DNA of 64,000 nucleotides from Phycisphaerales bacterium (GTDB lineage Bacteria > Planctomycetota > Phycisphaerae > Phycisphaerales > UBA1924). A model generated the notes under the pieces. It worked only from the letters and a program-made list of their open reading frames with translations. It did not search any database and was not told where the DNA came from. This document shows, in pieces, positions 1 to 9,373 of this stretch (positions are counted from its first letter, which is position 1; each line of letters begins with the position of its first letter). The DNA lies in assembly GCA_905339235.1 (NCBI GenBank), contig CAJPFG010000031.1:62001-126000 (forward strand). The letters run 5' to 3'. A program made the translations under genes and the position numbers.

Positions 1-412
1 CGACCAGAGCGCTCGCGAGATGCGCGGCACGAATGACCCGAACTGATCGAAAGACGAGTTCCACCGTAAACAGGCTGTTCAGCCCAATGCCCACGGTGGT
101 CAACCAGCCCGATGTCGGGGTTGCGCCCCGCAACGTGAAGTACACCGAGACGAGCAGAGCGCCCCACGCGAACAGCGTCAAGCCGACGACGAGGGCCAAG
201 TGGACCCACTGCCGCTTCCCGACGCCGCGCACCAACGCGCCGCGAATCTCGGCCAGTCTCTCTCTCCCCTCGTCACGAGCGCCGGGCTCCGTCCCCATGC
301 CCGCGAGAAGTTTCGCCACATCCACAAGCAGCACCCGCCGCCCACGGGCATCACGCACCCACGCGCGCGAGCCGCCAAGAAACCGTCGCAGCCACGAGTC
401 CGACTCGGACAT
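1..412 (-). CDS. Partial small membrane protein, unknown function (C-terminus cut by window edge)
   Basis: The minus strand is open from an ATG at 412 to the window edge with no stop, giving at least 137 residues. The first ~70 residues are charged and soluble (start MSESDSWLRRFLGG). Two hydrophobic stretches follow, one around the motif WVHLALVVGLTLFAWGALL and one around GWLTTVGIGLNSLFTVELVF, each long enough to cross the membrane. No family is recognised. The coding assignment rests on the uninterrupted frame and the sensible amphipathic/hydrophobic layout. No Shine-Dalgarno sequence is visible before the start. Confidence 0.6.
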   Translation of the reverse strand, partial: MSESDSWLRRFLGGSRAWVRDARGRRVLLVDVAKLLAGMGTEPGARDEGRERLAEIRGALVRGVGKRQWVHLALVVGLTLFAWGALLVSVYFTLRGATPTSGWLTTVGIGLNSLFTVELVFRSVRVIRAAHLASALV

Positions 413-637
413 CGCACCAGTGTAATGGGAAGACTCCCACTCCGCGGCTACTCGCGTGGATCCCAGCCTTCTCCGGGATTCCGGCCCCGACTCTGGACAC
501 ACGGCAGACCTCGGCGGAACGGCATCGGTCTGCACCTCTGTCCCACTCCCCAGCCCGCTTCAGCGCGCTTCAGCGGCCTGGGGAACATCGCCGGGTGCGT
601 TCGTCAATTCGGTGACCCCGGCCCCAACAACACGCCC

Positions 638-1675
638 TCACAATCCCATCACGGCCTCGAGCGTAAATCTCCGTACCCCATCAAACGTCGCCACCTCCCG
701 CGTGAAGCCCCCAGCCTTGACCTCCGCCCGCGTCAACGGCACAAACGCCCGCAACAGGCCCTCCATCAGCGTCAGGTTCGCAGCACTCGGGCGCTTGATG
801 CTCCCCGAGTGCGTCACGCCCATCGGCATCGGATACGCGTCCGCCGCGCCCAGCGGCATCGCATGCTCCACCCATAACGATGCATCGCCCGGCGGAATCT
901 CCCCGACCTTGTTGAACATCACGCACCAGTGCGCCCCATCGGCGTTCTGCAAATACTCGGAGGCGTCATCGGCCGCGGCCATCTCCACCATCTGCATCGG
1001 ATCCGCCAAAAACGCCAGGCCGAACTCCTCCCCGCCGCCCCCCATCACCGTGCAGTGCCGCAGCGCCCGCATCTGCGGCACCGGGTCGATCCGCCAGACC
1101 AACTCACGCTCGAAACGCCGCCACGGCGCGGCCTTCCAGAACAACCGCGCCGCCTCCGCGAACGCCGTGATCCGCTCCACGCTCATCCCCTTGGCCCGCA
1201 TGAGCGGCGCAGCGCCGACCAGGAGAGACTCACCCGCGCCGCCCGCCCCCGAAAACTGCTCCGCCAGCCCGGCGAAGAACTCAACCGTCAGTTCCGCGTC
1301 CGCCTTCACTTCGACCGCCACCCCGAGTTCCGTCAGCGCCGAAACGATCGCCCGCTCGGCCTCCTCCGGCATCGGCCCCACGATGACCCGCGCCGGCAGA
1401 TAGTTCAGCGGCTTTGCGCCCGGCACCAGCGGAGCCAACGCAAACTGTGCCAGCGCGTCAAGCGGCGCAGAGGGCGCGAACCCGCCGGCCGTCTGCGGAT
1501 CGGCCATGGCCGCGCCCCCCTCGCTGCTCACGCACGCGCACACCACAATCTGCTCCGGCCGCCCGCCCTTCTGCACCGGAACCATCGCCGGAAGAGGCGC
1601 GGCCGCGATCTCCCACACCTCGCCGGTGCGACGGATCGGAAGGGCCTTCAGTCGCTCAATCTGGATGTTCGGCAT
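638..1675 (-). CDS. DUF7309/DUF6930-like protein
   Basis: Predicted 345-residue cytoplasmic protein with no signal peptide. The N-terminal half has the pattern VWEIAAAPLP, then a line of the type RPEQIVVCACVSSEGG, then LPARVIVGPMPEEAERAIVSAL. This is the layout I associate with proteins carrying DUF6930 and DUF7309; the C-terminal half (FWKAAPWRRF ... VMGGGGEEFGLAFLADP) fits the same architecture. Molecular function is unknown. The frame stays open upstream of 1675, but homology-like sequence starts at MPNIQIERLK, and a -10-like hexamer TACGAT (1687-1682) lies 6 bases before this ATG, so I start here. The family match is from memory of its pattern. Confidence 0.72.
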   Translation of the reverse strand: MPNIQIERLKALPIRRTGEVWEIAAAPLPAMVPVQKGGRPEQIVVCACVSSEGGAAMADPQTAGGFAPSAPLDALAQFALAPLVPGAKPLNYLPARVIVGPMPEEAERAIVSALTELGVAVEVKADAELTVEFFAGLAEQFSGAGGAGESLLVGAAPLMRAKGMSVERITAFAEAARLFWKAAPWRRFERELVWRIDPVPQMRALRHCTVMGGGGEEFGLAFLADPMQMVEMAAADDASEYLQNADGAHWCVMFNKVGEIPPGDASLWVEHAMPLGAADAYPMPMGVTHSGSIKRPSAANLTLMEGLLRAFVPLTRAEVKAGGFTREVATFDGVRRFTLEAVMGL

Positions 1676-1819
1676 GGTGACATCGTACCGGCCGGTGCGC
1701 GGAAGGCAGGTGCGCGGCGGACGGGGGCGTGCTATGTGCTGCTCACTCGGAACTACCGACGAAACTATCGCGCAACCCATCATCCCACAAACCCTTATAC
1801 CCAATCCGCGCACCCGCCC

Positions 1820-1847
1820 TTGACAGACCATTCATACTCCGTACACT
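1820..1847 (+). promoter_or_regulatory. Sigma-70-type promoter, TTGACA-N16-TACACT
   Basis: A perfect -35 TTGACA (1820-1825) is followed after 16 bases by TACACT (1842-1847). Transcription would begin at about 1853-1855, only a few bases before the ATG at 1857, so the mRNA should be nearly leaderless. Confidence 0.65.
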
Positions 1848-1856
1848 CGGTTCGTA

Positions 1857-2795
1857 ATGTCGTACACCACCTTCAACCCCTCCCCCGACGCCGCGGCCAA
1901 GGTCCTCGACGACCTCACCAACCCCGCCAACTCCCTCCGCGACACCGCCGCCCTCCACAACACCTCCCTCAACGCGCTCTCTCTCTGGATCACTTCGCCC
2001 GAAGTCCAGGCCCGCCTCCTCCAGCAGGGCTCCGCCGCAGCCTCCATCACACGCCTTCTCGCCGCCAACCACACCCACGATGCCCTCGCCGCCATCGTCA
2101 CCGCCACCCGCGAATCCACCGCACTCCTCAACGCCGCGCCCCGACCCGACCCCGCCGCTGTCGCCGCCGCCTACCAGGCCCAATCCGCCTCGGAACCCGC
2201 CCTCCCCACCGACGCCGGACCTGAGGCGTCCTCGCCGAAGGTCGGGGTGGGCAGCCCCATTCCTCATTCATCTCTCCCCCCGCTCTCCCTCCTCGAGTTC
2301 CGCCGCCGCCTCGTCGAATCGCTCCGCAAAAACTCCAACCTCATCTTCCGCCTCACCCGCTTCGAGTTCTTCGATCCCTCCACGCGCCCCGCGCCACGCG
2401 CCGCCCGCCCGCGCGCCGACGCCATCCGTCAACTCGAGGAGGAACTCGCAGAACTCCGTCAACTCCGCGCCCAAGCCACCAACTCCCGCGCGCCGGGCCA
2501 TTCCGTCCAGCCCAGCCCAACCCCCGCCGCGCAGGCCACTCGCGCGAAGTCGCCCACGCCCGCAACGCCCGTCACCGCCGCGTCCGCCCCCAGCACCACA
2601 GACGCAACTCCGATTCCGACCGCAGCGATTTCTCCCTCCGCGCCGGTCGTCGTGCCTTCACCGACTCAGCCCGTCTCCTTCGACCTCAACTCTCCCGTAC
2701 TTCCGGTTCACAACTCACTCCACTCCGGCAAGCACCGCCCCGGCATCCCTCGCCCCCGAGCCCCCGCCTCCCTCATTGCCGCCGCCGGCTGCTGA
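1857..2795 (+). CDS. Hypothetical protein with helical N-terminus and Pro/Ala-rich tail
   Basis: Predicted 312-residue protein of unknown function. Residues ~1-100 look helical, with a segment (SLRDTAALHNTSLNALSLWI) that could form a helix-turn-helix of the kind found in small terminase or transposase-associated proteins. Around residues 145-175 is a charged helical block (LLEFRRRLVESLRKNSN), and near 185-205 a short coiled-coil-like stretch (IRQLEEELAELRQLRAQ). The remainder is low-complexity Pro/Ala/Ser/Thr sequence, probably disordered. The strong promoter just upstream and the first ATG after it fix the start. A DNA-binding role would be a guess. Confidence 0.65.
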   Translation: MSYTTFNPSPDAAAKVLDDLTNPANSLRDTAALHNTSLNALSLWITSPEVQARLLQQGSAAASITRLLAANHTHDALAAIVTATRESTALLNAAPRPDPAAVAAAYQAQSASEPALPTDAGPEASSPKVGVGSPIPHSSLPPLSLLEFRRRLVESLRKNSNLIFRLTRFEFFDPSTRPAPRAARPRADAIRQLEEELAELRQLRAQATNSRAPGHSVQPSPTPAAQATRAKSPTPATPVTAASAPSTTDATPIPTAAISPSAPVVVPSPTQPVSFDLNSPVLPVHNSLHSGKHRPGIPRPRAPASLIAAAGC

Positions 2796-3004
2796 GCCCG
2801 CCCTTCCTCGGACCAAGCCAGTTGGCCTCGCATCAACCTCGACGACCCCGACGAACTCCTCGGCCGCGCACCTCATTGCCTCCAAAACCAGGCACGGGAG
2901 CGATTCCCCCGCCCAACCCGAATCCCGACAAACGGAAACCGAAACACCGTGAATATTTTCGGACGTGGGTGGCCGAGATGCCAAACACAGTGCATGTTCT
3001 CAGC

Positions 3005-3694
3005 ATGCGCCGTCCTATCGCAGCAATCCTCGCGCTGTCGCTCGCCCCACCGATACTCGCCGACATCATCCCGATCGCGAACTCGAGCTTCGAATCACCC
3101 AACTTCGCGCCCGCGTTGGGAACGCTGACCGAAGCCCCGACCGCCTGGGAAGGTGGGGGCGGACAGTTCGGGCTCATCGATCGGGGACCCTCCAGCCCTT
3201 GGCACGCGGGCATCGATCGAACGCCCGACGCGGCGGACTTCGAGCAGTTGGCGTTCTTCTCCGGCGGGTACCTGTTCCAAGTTCTCCCGAACGCACTCGC
3301 CGCGTTCACCACTTACACACTCGCCGCGGATGTGGGCGACACCGATGGCGGAACATTTGGTTATGGCGACTTGCAGTTGGGCTACGGCGCCACGTATTCC
3401 CTCGCAACGTTCCTCACACCGGCCACGGCCGTCAATCCCGCGCCATCCAACGGTGCGGGGACCACCGACGGATGGGTGCGATGGACCTGCACTTTTCAAA
3501 CCGGCGCCGGCCCGGCCGGCCTCGGGCAGCCTCTCATGATCGCGATCGGCGGCGGAAACACGCTCACACTCTTCGACAATCTGAGCCTCACCGCCACCCC
3601 AACCCCCGCCCCCGGGGCCCTGTCGTTCGTACTCTTGGGCCTGCTCCCGCGCTCACAACGCCGCGCCACACGGGCGGCCCAATCCGATCGGTAA
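3005..3694 (+). CDS. Secreted beta-sandwich protein with PEP-CTERM-like sorting signal
   Basis: Predicted 229 residues. The N-terminus (MRRPIAAILALSLAPPILA) is a signal peptide with cleavage likely after ILA. The mature part opens with NSSFESPNF and closes with LFDNLSLTATP, the frame typical of secreted jelly-roll proteins of planctomycetes and other PEP-CTERM bacteria. The end (PTPAPGALSFVLLGLLPRSQRR) is a short Pro motif, a hydrophobic helix and an Arg cluster, as in exosortase-sorted proteins, though the helix is short. An in-frame ATG at 2978 would add nine residues and still leave a signal peptide, so the start is uncertain by that amount. Ligand unknown. Confidence 0.72.
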   Translation: MRRPIAAILALSLAPPILADIIPIANSSFESPNFAPALGTLTEAPTAWEGGGGQFGLIDRGPSSPWHAGIDRTPDAADFEQLAFFSGGYLFQVLPNALAAFTTYTLAADVGDTDGGTFGYGDLQLGYGATYSLATFLTPATAVNPAPSNGAGTTDGWVRWTCTFQTGAGPAGLGQPLMIAIGGGNTLTLFDNLSLTATPTPAPGALSFVLLGLLPRSQRRATRAAQSDR

Positions 3695-3797
3695 CCTCCC
3701 CAACGCCGACCGACAGCGGCGGGCCGAATTCCTCGACTCCAGGCCTTCGGTCCTACCCTTCCGCTTCGTCCACCATCCACCCCAAGAAGGACCCGCC

Positions 3798-4940
3798 ATG
3801 CTGACCCGCTTCTCCGCCGTCGCGATTCTCGCCGCCTGCGCCTCCGCTTCCCTCGCGCAGGACAAAGCACCGGCCCCCGCGCCCGCGCAGCCCGCGACAC
3901 CCACCGCCCCCGCCGCGGCCCCCGCGCCCAAGCCCGAGCCCACCCTCAAGGTCGGCATGGCCGCGCCGGAGTTCAAGGTCGAGAAGTTCATCAAGGGCAC
4001 GCCCTTCACAGGGTTCGAGAAGGGCAAGGTCTACGTCGTCGAGTTCTGGGCCACCTGGTGCGGGCCCTGCATCGCCAGCATGCCCCACCTCTCCGAACTC
4101 CAGCACGAGTACGGCCCCAAGGGCCTCACCATCTGCGGCGTCAACATCTGGGAGGACAAGGAGTACAACGCCGACACCTTCACCAAGGCCAGCAAGTTCG
4201 TCGAGAAGAAGGGCGACGGCATGGGCTACACCGTCGCGTACGACGGCACGTCCAAGTTCATGGACGAGAACTGGATGAAGGCCGCGGGCCGCAACGGCAT
4301 TCCCAGCGCCTTCGTCATCGACCAGACCGGCACCATCGCCTGGATCGGCCACCCGATGCGGATGGACATGGTCCTCGATGAGGTCTTCAAGGGCACCTGG
4401 GACATCACGACCGGCCCCGCGAAGATCGAGTCCGCCACCAAGGCTTTCACGGACGCCGCCGCCAAGTACAAGGACAGCCTCGAAACCGGCGACACCGCCT
4501 GGTCCGCGGCCATGAAGCAGTACCCCATCATGGGCCGCACCCAGAACTCCGCCCAGTTCCGCGCCCTGCTCGGCGGGAAGCACTACACCCAGGCCTACGC
4601 CCTGGGCAACCAGTTGGTCGAGAACGCCCGCAAGGCCAGGAACGCGATGGGCGCGATGGAAGTCTTCAACGCCCTCGAAAGCCCCCGCGAGAAGCCCGAA
4701 GTGGTGGACACCGCCCTGCTCCTCAAGGCCGCGCAGGTCAACTTCGACCTCAGCGACCCGGCCGAATACGGCACGCACGTGACCATGGCCCGCGCGTACT
4801 TCGCCGCCGGCGACTTCGACAAGGCGCACGCCGCGTCGCAAAAGGCCCTTGAACTCGCCCCCGCGGACATCCGCCCGCGCGTTGAGGACTGGCTCAAGCA
4901 GATCGAAGAGAAGGCCAAGACCCAGAAGGACCCCGGCTAA
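3798..4940 (+). CDS. TlpA/ResA-like thioredoxin-fold protein with C-terminal helical repeats
   Basis: Predicted 380 residues, exported (signal peptide MLTRFSAVAILAACASASLA). A Pro/Ala-rich linker covers residues ~22-48. A redoxin domain follows with the active site WATWCGPC (Cys88 and Cys91) and the usual downstream cis-Pro strand (GIPSAFVIDQTG). Residues ~215-380 are helical, with a TPR-like segment (ARAYFAAGDFDKAHAASQKALELAP). The likely role is thiol-disulfide exchange in the periplasm. AAGGA (3787-3791) six bases before the ATG serves as Shine-Dalgarno. The nitrilase gene starts 13 bases after the stop, so the two may be co-transcribed, though no shared function is obvious. Confidence 0.85.
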   Translation: MLTRFSAVAILAACASASLAQDKAPAPAPAQPATPTAPAAAPAPKPEPTLKVGMAAPEFKVEKFIKGTPFTGFEKGKVYVVEFWATWCGPCIASMPHLSELQHEYGPKGLTICGVNIWEDKEYNADTFTKASKFVEKKGDGMGYTVAYDGTSKFMDENWMKAAGRNGIPSAFVIDQTGTIAWIGHPMRMDMVLDEVFKGTWDITTGPAKIESATKAFTDAAAKYKDSLETGDTAWSAAMKQYPIMGRTQNSAQFRALLGGKHYTQAYALGNQLVENARKARNAMGAMEVFNALESPREKPEVVDTALLLKAAQVNFDLSDPAEYGTHVTMARAYFAAGDFDKAHAASQKALELAPADIRPRVEDWLKQIEEKAKTQKDPG

Positions 4941-4953
4941 GCCGCGCGGCCCG

Positions 4954-5895
4954 ATGAAAGTCGCGCTCGCCCAGATCGTACCGGTCCTGCTGGACCGCGA
5001 CGCCACGCTGGCCAAATGCATCGACGCCGTCCGCGCCGCCCGCGCGGGCGGCGCTTCTCTCGTTTGCTTCCCCGAGGCTCTCGCCCCGGGGTACCCCGTC
5101 TGGGTCGAACGCACCGACGGCGCCCGCTTCGACTCGGCTGTCCAGAAGGACCTCTTCGCCCTCTACGCCGAGCAGGCCGTCTGCATCGAACGCGGCGATC
5201 TGCTGCCGTTCTGCGCCGCCTGTCGCGACGCGGGCGTCATGGGCGTGCTCGGCATTATCGAGCGGCCGCGCGATCGCACGGGGCATTCGCTCTACGCGTC
5301 CCGCGTCATCGTCGATGGCCGCCAGGATGGACGAATCCTCTCCGTCCACCGAAAACTCATGCCCACCTACGAGGAGCGCCTGGTCTGGGGCATCGGCGAC
5401 GGCCACGGCCTGACCGCCCACCCCATCGGCGACTTCACGCTGGGCGCCCTCAACTGCTGGGAGAACTGGATGCCCCTCGCCCGCGCGGCCCTCTACGCCC
5501 AGGGCGTGGACCTGCACGTGGCGCTCTGGCCCGGCAGCGACCGTAACACCCGCGACATCACCCGCTTCATCGCGATGGAGTCGCGCTCGTACGTCGTCTC
5601 GGTCGGCGGGCTGATCCGCGCGAGCGATGTGCCCGCAAGCACGCCCGCCCGGTCCGTGTTCGCCGGCGCGAACGAGACCTACTGCAACGGCGGCTCCTGC
5701 GTCGCCGCGCCCGACGGCTCGTGGGTGATCGAACCGGTCACCAACCGCGAGGAGGTTCTTTTCGCCGAGATCGATCACCGCGAGGTGCGCCGGGCCCGGC
5801 AGAACTTCGATCCCGCCGGGCATTACGCCCGGCCGGACGTGCTGCGGCTGGTCGTGGATCGCCGCAGGCAGGCGACCGCCGAGTTTCTTGACTGA
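4954..5895 (+). CDS. Nitrilase-superfamily carbon-nitrogen hydrolase
   Basis: Predicted 313-residue cytoplasmic enzyme. The Glu-Lys-Cys triad of the superfamily is visible: Glu41 in CFPEALAPGYP, Lys134 in HRKLMPTYEE and Cys168 in LNCWENWMPL. The CWEN context around the cysteine and the PGYP after the glutamate are typical of true nitrilases and cyanide hydratases (nitrile to carboxylate plus ammonia) and less like amidases or beta-ureidopropionases. Length also fits nitrilases. The frame is open further upstream, inside the preceding gene, but the superfamily's first beta strand (MKVALAQIVPVL) starts at 4954. Substrate cannot be told from sequence. Confidence 0.87.
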   Translation: MKVALAQIVPVLLDRDATLAKCIDAVRAARAGGASLVCFPEALAPGYPVWVERTDGARFDSAVQKDLFALYAEQAVCIERGDLLPFCAACRDAGVMGVLGIIERPRDRTGHSLYASRVIVDGRQDGRILSVHRKLMPTYEERLVWGIGDGHGLTAHPIGDFTLGALNCWENWMPLARAALYAQGVDLHVALWPGSDRNTRDITRFIAMESRSYVVSVGGLIRASDVPASTPARSVFAGANETYCNGGSCVAAPDGSWVIEPVTNREEVLFAEIDHREVRRARQNFDPAGHYARPDVLRLVVDRRRQATAEFLD

Positions 5896-5955
5896 ACCTC
5901 ATCCGCGGCAACGCCACCTCAACTTGCGGTAGACTCTGGCTCACGGAGTATCCCC

Positions 5956-7980
5956 ATGCTCACACTCGCCTGCATCGCCGCGGCCGCTTCCCTGGCCCAG
6001 TCCCCGCCCGTTACCCTCGACTCACTCCTGCACGAGATGGCCGACCGCACCGCCGTCGCGCGCTTGCCCGTCCCCGCGTACACGTGCCGGCAGTTCAGTT
6101 CCTACGACCGCAAGTCGGTGACGCCCGATGATCCCGCGGGCTGGTTCGCCAACGGCGATGTCAACCAGTACCTCCGCGTCGAGGAAGCCCCCGCCCCCAC
6201 CGCCGACAACGCCAAGGCCACCCGCAAGGAGTGGGTCATGGCCGACATGGACGGCCCGGGAGCCATTGTGCGGATCTGGTCGGCCAACCCCAAGGGCAAC
6301 CTGCGGGTCTACCTCGACAACTCCACCACGCCCGTCATCGAAGGCCCCATGACCGACTGGCTGAGCGGCAAGGCCGCGGTGCCGGCGCCACTCTCGCACG
6401 AACTCTCCAAGGGCTGGAACCTCTACCTTCCCATTCCCTACGCGAAGCACTGCAAGATCACCAGCGACGCCGACGGCTTCTACTACCAGATCAACTACAG
6501 GACGTACCCCACGGTCACGGCGGTGGAGTCGCTCACGACCGGATCGCTGGCCGCGGCGAGCGGCCTGATCGCGCGGACCGGCGGCTCGCTCTCGGTGCCG
6601 CACCCCAAGACCGCCCCCGCCCGCCCGACCGAGAGCATCGCGCCCGGCTCGACGATGGAGAAGCAACTCCCGCCGGGTCCCATGGCCGTGAGCCTCGTCG
6701 AAGTCCTCCTCGACGCGGCCGATCTCCAGCAGGCGACCCGCTCGACGGTGCTCTCCGCCGAGTTCGACGGCGAGCAGACCATCTGGTGCCCCGTGGGCGA
6801 CTTCTTCGGCTCGGGCGTGGGCGTCAACCCCTTCGCCGACTGCTACCGCGCGGTGGACTCGGCCATGCGCTGCATCTGGGTCATGCCCTACCAGCGCACC
6901 GGCAAAGTCACGCTCCACAATCTCGGCGCCGAGCCCGTGCGCGCCAAGGTCAACATCCAGGCCACCCGCTGGACCTGGGACGACCGCTCGATGCACTTCC
7001 ACGCCGCGTGGCGATACGAGTACCCGATCCACACCAAGGCCGGCGCGGGCACGGCGGACTGGAACTACATCGAGATCAAGGGCCGGGGCGTATACCTCGG
7101 CGACAACCTCGCCGTGATGAACCCCAGCCCGATCTGGTGGGGCGAGGGCGACGAGAAGGTCTACGTGGATGGCGAAAAGTTCCCCTCCCACTTCGGCACC
7201 GGCACCGAGGATTACTACGGCTACGCGTGGTGCTGGCCCGAGCCCTTCCAGAATCCCTTCCACGCCCAGCCCCGCTGCGACGGATGGAAGGCCACCAAAA
7301 AGCCCAGCAACTACGGCCACACCACGGTCACGCGAGTCCGCGCCCTGGACGCCATCCCGTTCACGTCCTCCTTCAAGTTCGACATGGAGGCCTGGCACTG
7401 GCGCGAGACCGATGTCGCGTACGCCGCCACCACGTACTTCTACGCCCGCCCCGGGGCGACCACCAACCGCGAGCCCGACCCCAAGTCGGCCGCGAGCGCG
7501 ATCCCCCAACCCCCGCCGCTCCCGCCGCCGTACACGATCGCCGGGGCGATCGAGTGCGAGTCGATGAAGATCGTCGCCAAATCGGACGGGCTGCCCACCG
7601 AGGTGCAGGAACTTGACCTCTCCGAGAACGACCGCTGGAGCAACGAGACCCAACTCTGGGTGAAGGGCCGCAAGATCGGCGACTTCGTGGAGTTGGAAAT
7701 ACCCGCGCCGGGCGCCGGGCCGGTGAGCGTCACCGTGCACGCGACCCGGAGTTGGGACTACGGCGTCGTGCAGTTCTACGTGAACGGAAAGGCCGCGGGC
7801 GGGCCGGTGGATTTCTTCAGCGGTCGCGCCGGGCTGGTCCGGGTTTCCGGCCCCATCGACCTGGGCGCCCACGCCCCCGCGGACGGCATGCTCATCCTGC
7901 GTGCGGAGGTCGTCGGCGGCAACGAGAAGTCGCAGGGCAGCAAGTCGTTCTTCGGCCTCGACTGCCTGGTCCTCAAATAG
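5956..7980 (+). CDS. DUF2961 (GH172-like) secreted protein with C-terminal beta-sandwich domain
   Basis: Predicted 674 residues with signal peptide MLTLACIAAAASLA. Residues ~25-500 match DUF2961: N-terminal SSYDRKSVTPDD and DMDGPGAIVRIW, and the hallmark FGTGTEDYYGYAWCWPEPF near residue 413. Members of this family that have been studied (GH172) act on fructofuranosyl or arabinofuranosyl glycans, so a periplasmic or secreted glycoside hydrolase is likely, substrate unknown. Residues ~520-674, after a Pro-rich linker, form a second beta-rich module (VSVTVHATRSWDYGVVQFYV), probably carbohydrate binding. A TAGACT -10-like box lies at 5930-5935 and ACGGAG precedes the ATG. Confidence 0.82.
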   Translation: MLTLACIAAAASLAQSPPVTLDSLLHEMADRTAVARLPVPAYTCRQFSSYDRKSVTPDDPAGWFANGDVNQYLRVEEAPAPTADNAKATRKEWVMADMDGPGAIVRIWSANPKGNLRVYLDNSTTPVIEGPMTDWLSGKAAVPAPLSHELSKGWNLYLPIPYAKHCKITSDADGFYYQINYRTYPTVTAVESLTTGSLAAASGLIARTGGSLSVPHPKTAPARPTESIAPGSTMEKQLPPGPMAVSLVEVLLDAADLQQATRSTVLSAEFDGEQTIWCPVGDFFGSGVGVNPFADCYRAVDSAMRCIWVMPYQRTGKVTLHNLGAEPVRAKVNIQATRWTWDDRSMHFHAAWRYEYPIHTKAGAGTADWNYIEIKGRGVYLGDNLAVMNPSPIWWGEGDEKVYVDGEKFPSHFGTGTEDYYGYAWCWPEPFQNPFHAQPRCDGWKATKKPSNYGHTTVTRVRALDAIPFTSSFKFDMEAWHWRETDVAYAATTYFYARPGATTNREPDPKSAASAIPQPPPLPPPYTIAGAIECESMKIVAKSDGLPTEVQELDLSENDRWSNETQLWVKGRKIGDFVELEIPAPGAGPVSVTVHATRSWDYGVVQFYVNGKAAGGPVDFFSGRAGLVRVSGPIDLGAHAPADGMLILRAEVVGGNEKSQGSKSFFGLDCLVLK

Positions 7981-8049
7981 GGGTGGCGCCGGCCAAGCCG
8001 CTCCGCGCTTCCCAGTGCAGACTTGCCCAGCATCATCCACGACTCTCAC

Positions 8050-8508
8050 ATGACCACCGAGCCCTTCACCTCCACGCTCCCCTTCGATCACACCCGCACC
8101 CGCGCGGCCGCGATCTACTGCTCCGACGGCCGCTACAACGAGCAGTTCGACGAGTTCCTCCACACCCGCCTCAACCTCCCGTGCTACGACCGCCTGGTGG
8201 TGCCCGGTGGCCCCGCGGCGCTCGCGGGGCACATGGTCACCCACCGCGCCGAGGATGAACTCGACGACGAACTTCGCTTCCTGATTCAGCACCACGCCCT
8301 GACGCGCGTCGTGCTCCTCGCGCACGCCGGATGCGGGTTCTACCTCAAGAAACTCTTGACGGCCCCCGCGGCGCTCCACGATTCCCAGGTCGCTGATCTT
8401 CACCGCGCCGCGGCACGAATCCGCGCCATGGCCGCGAATCTCCTCGTCGAGGCCTACTTCGCGCAGGTGCACGACGGCCTCGTCACCATCACCCCCATCC
8501 CGGTCTGA
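8050..8508 (+). CDS. Compact beta-carbonic anhydrase-like protein
   Basis: Predicted 152-residue cytoplasmic protein. It carries the zinc-ligand and proton-network residues of beta-carbonic anhydrases in order: Cys24-x-Asp26-x-Arg28 in CSDGRYNEQF, and His92-x2-Cys95 in LAHAGCGFY. The strand VVPGGPAAL sits where the family has its Gly-rich loop. The enzyme would interconvert CO2 and bicarbonate. It is shorter than classical enzymes (about 200-230 residues) and lacks sequence equivalent to their N-terminal helices, so activity or the exact ligand set could differ. A TTG at 8023 in the same frame would add nine unlikely residues; the ATG at 8050 is preferred. Confidence 0.72.
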   Translation: MTTEPFTSTLPFDHTRTRAAAIYCSDGRYNEQFDEFLHTRLNLPCYDRLVVPGGPAALAGHMVTHRAEDELDDELRFLIQHHALTRVVLLAHAGCGFYLKKLLTAPAALHDSQVADLHRAAARIRAMAANLLVEAYFAQVHDGLVTITPIPV

Positions 8509-8514
8509 CGCCCG

Positions 8515-9312
8515 CTACTTCGCGGCGATGTCCTTGCCCTTGACCGTCACGCGCGTCGGATGCCCGAACCACCCGTGGTGATTCCCCGAGTGCTTCTCCT
8601 CCACGACCGCCACGACCTCCGCCATCGTGCCCTCCGCCTTCACCCAGCCGCCGTCGATGTCGGGGAAGTCGATCTTGCAGTTCTCGCACTTCTTGCCGTC
8701 GTAGAACCGGATCGGGCACCAGAAACTCTCGACGTTCCGCAGCATCTCCGTCCCCAGCGACCACACGCCCGTCATCCAGTCGCAGTAGAGGCACCACACC
8801 AGGTCGTGCCCGACCAGCCCCGAGAACTTGTGCCGCGACACGCTCACCCACTCGCCGTGCTTGTACCGCGGCAGGCCGATGAGCAGCGACAGCAGCGGGT
8901 AGATGAAGATCTGCGCCATCCGCACGATCCAGAAGACCGGCAGCACCACGCCCGTCGCCCACACGGCCGCGTGGTTGCGCCAGCGGCCGACGATCCGGTT
9001 CAGGCTCCGCACGATCCGCGGCCCGCGCACGGCCTCAAGATTCGCGAGTTCGTGCAGCCAGCACCACACCAGCACCGACACGACCTGCCCCGCAACCGCG
9101 CCCGCAAGCCCAAGCCACCCGCCCCACACCGGCCCCACGATCAGCGGCAGGACGGTGAAGTAGGTGATGGGCAGGTCGAGCCACGGCGCGCGGGTGAAGG
9201 CTTCGGCAACGCCGCGGCCTGGCGCGCCCAGCCGCGCGATCAACTGCAGCGCCCACGCTCCCAGCAGCATCGCCCCGACCGTGCCCCCCGCCGCGATGAG
9301 AAAGGTGTTCAT
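8515..9312 (-). CDS. Polytopic membrane protein with cysteine pairs, unknown function
   Basis: Predicted 265 residues. Hydrophobic segments at about residues 3-25, 48-88 (two helices) and 113-145 suggest four or more membrane crossings. The C-terminal ~110 residues are soluble and contain cysteines in the motifs WCLYCDW, FWCPIRF and KKCENCKIDF, which could bind a metal. I do not recognise the family. The ATG at 9312 is the first candidate and lies 6 bases after a TACGCT hexamer (9324-9319), so the mRNA may be leaderless. It converges with the carbonic anhydrase gene (6 bases apart) and diverges from gmhA. Confidence 0.72.
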   Translation of the reverse strand: MNTFLIAAGGTVGAMLLGAWALQLIARLGAPGRGVAEAFTRAPWLDLPITYFTVLPLIVGPVWGGWLGLAGAVAGQVVSVLVWCWLHELANLEAVRGPRIVRSLNRIVGRWRNHAAVWATGVVLPVFWIVRMAQIFIYPLLSLLIGLPRYKHGEWVSVSRHKFSGLVGHDLVWCLYCDWMTGVWSLGTEMLRNVESFWCPIRFYDGKKCENCKIDFPDIDGGWVKAEGTMAEVVAVVEEKHSGNHHGWFGHPTRVTVKGKDIAAK

Positions 9313-9373
9313 CGGAGGAGCGTATCGCCTCCCGTGCGGCGCGAGTCACAGGGCGCTGGTACACTGCGCCCGC

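Noticed and set aside
6022-8472. 816-residue minus-strand frame
   Set aside because: Antisense shadow of the DUF2961 and carbonic anhydrase genes; Val/Gly/Arg-rich without recognisable domains.
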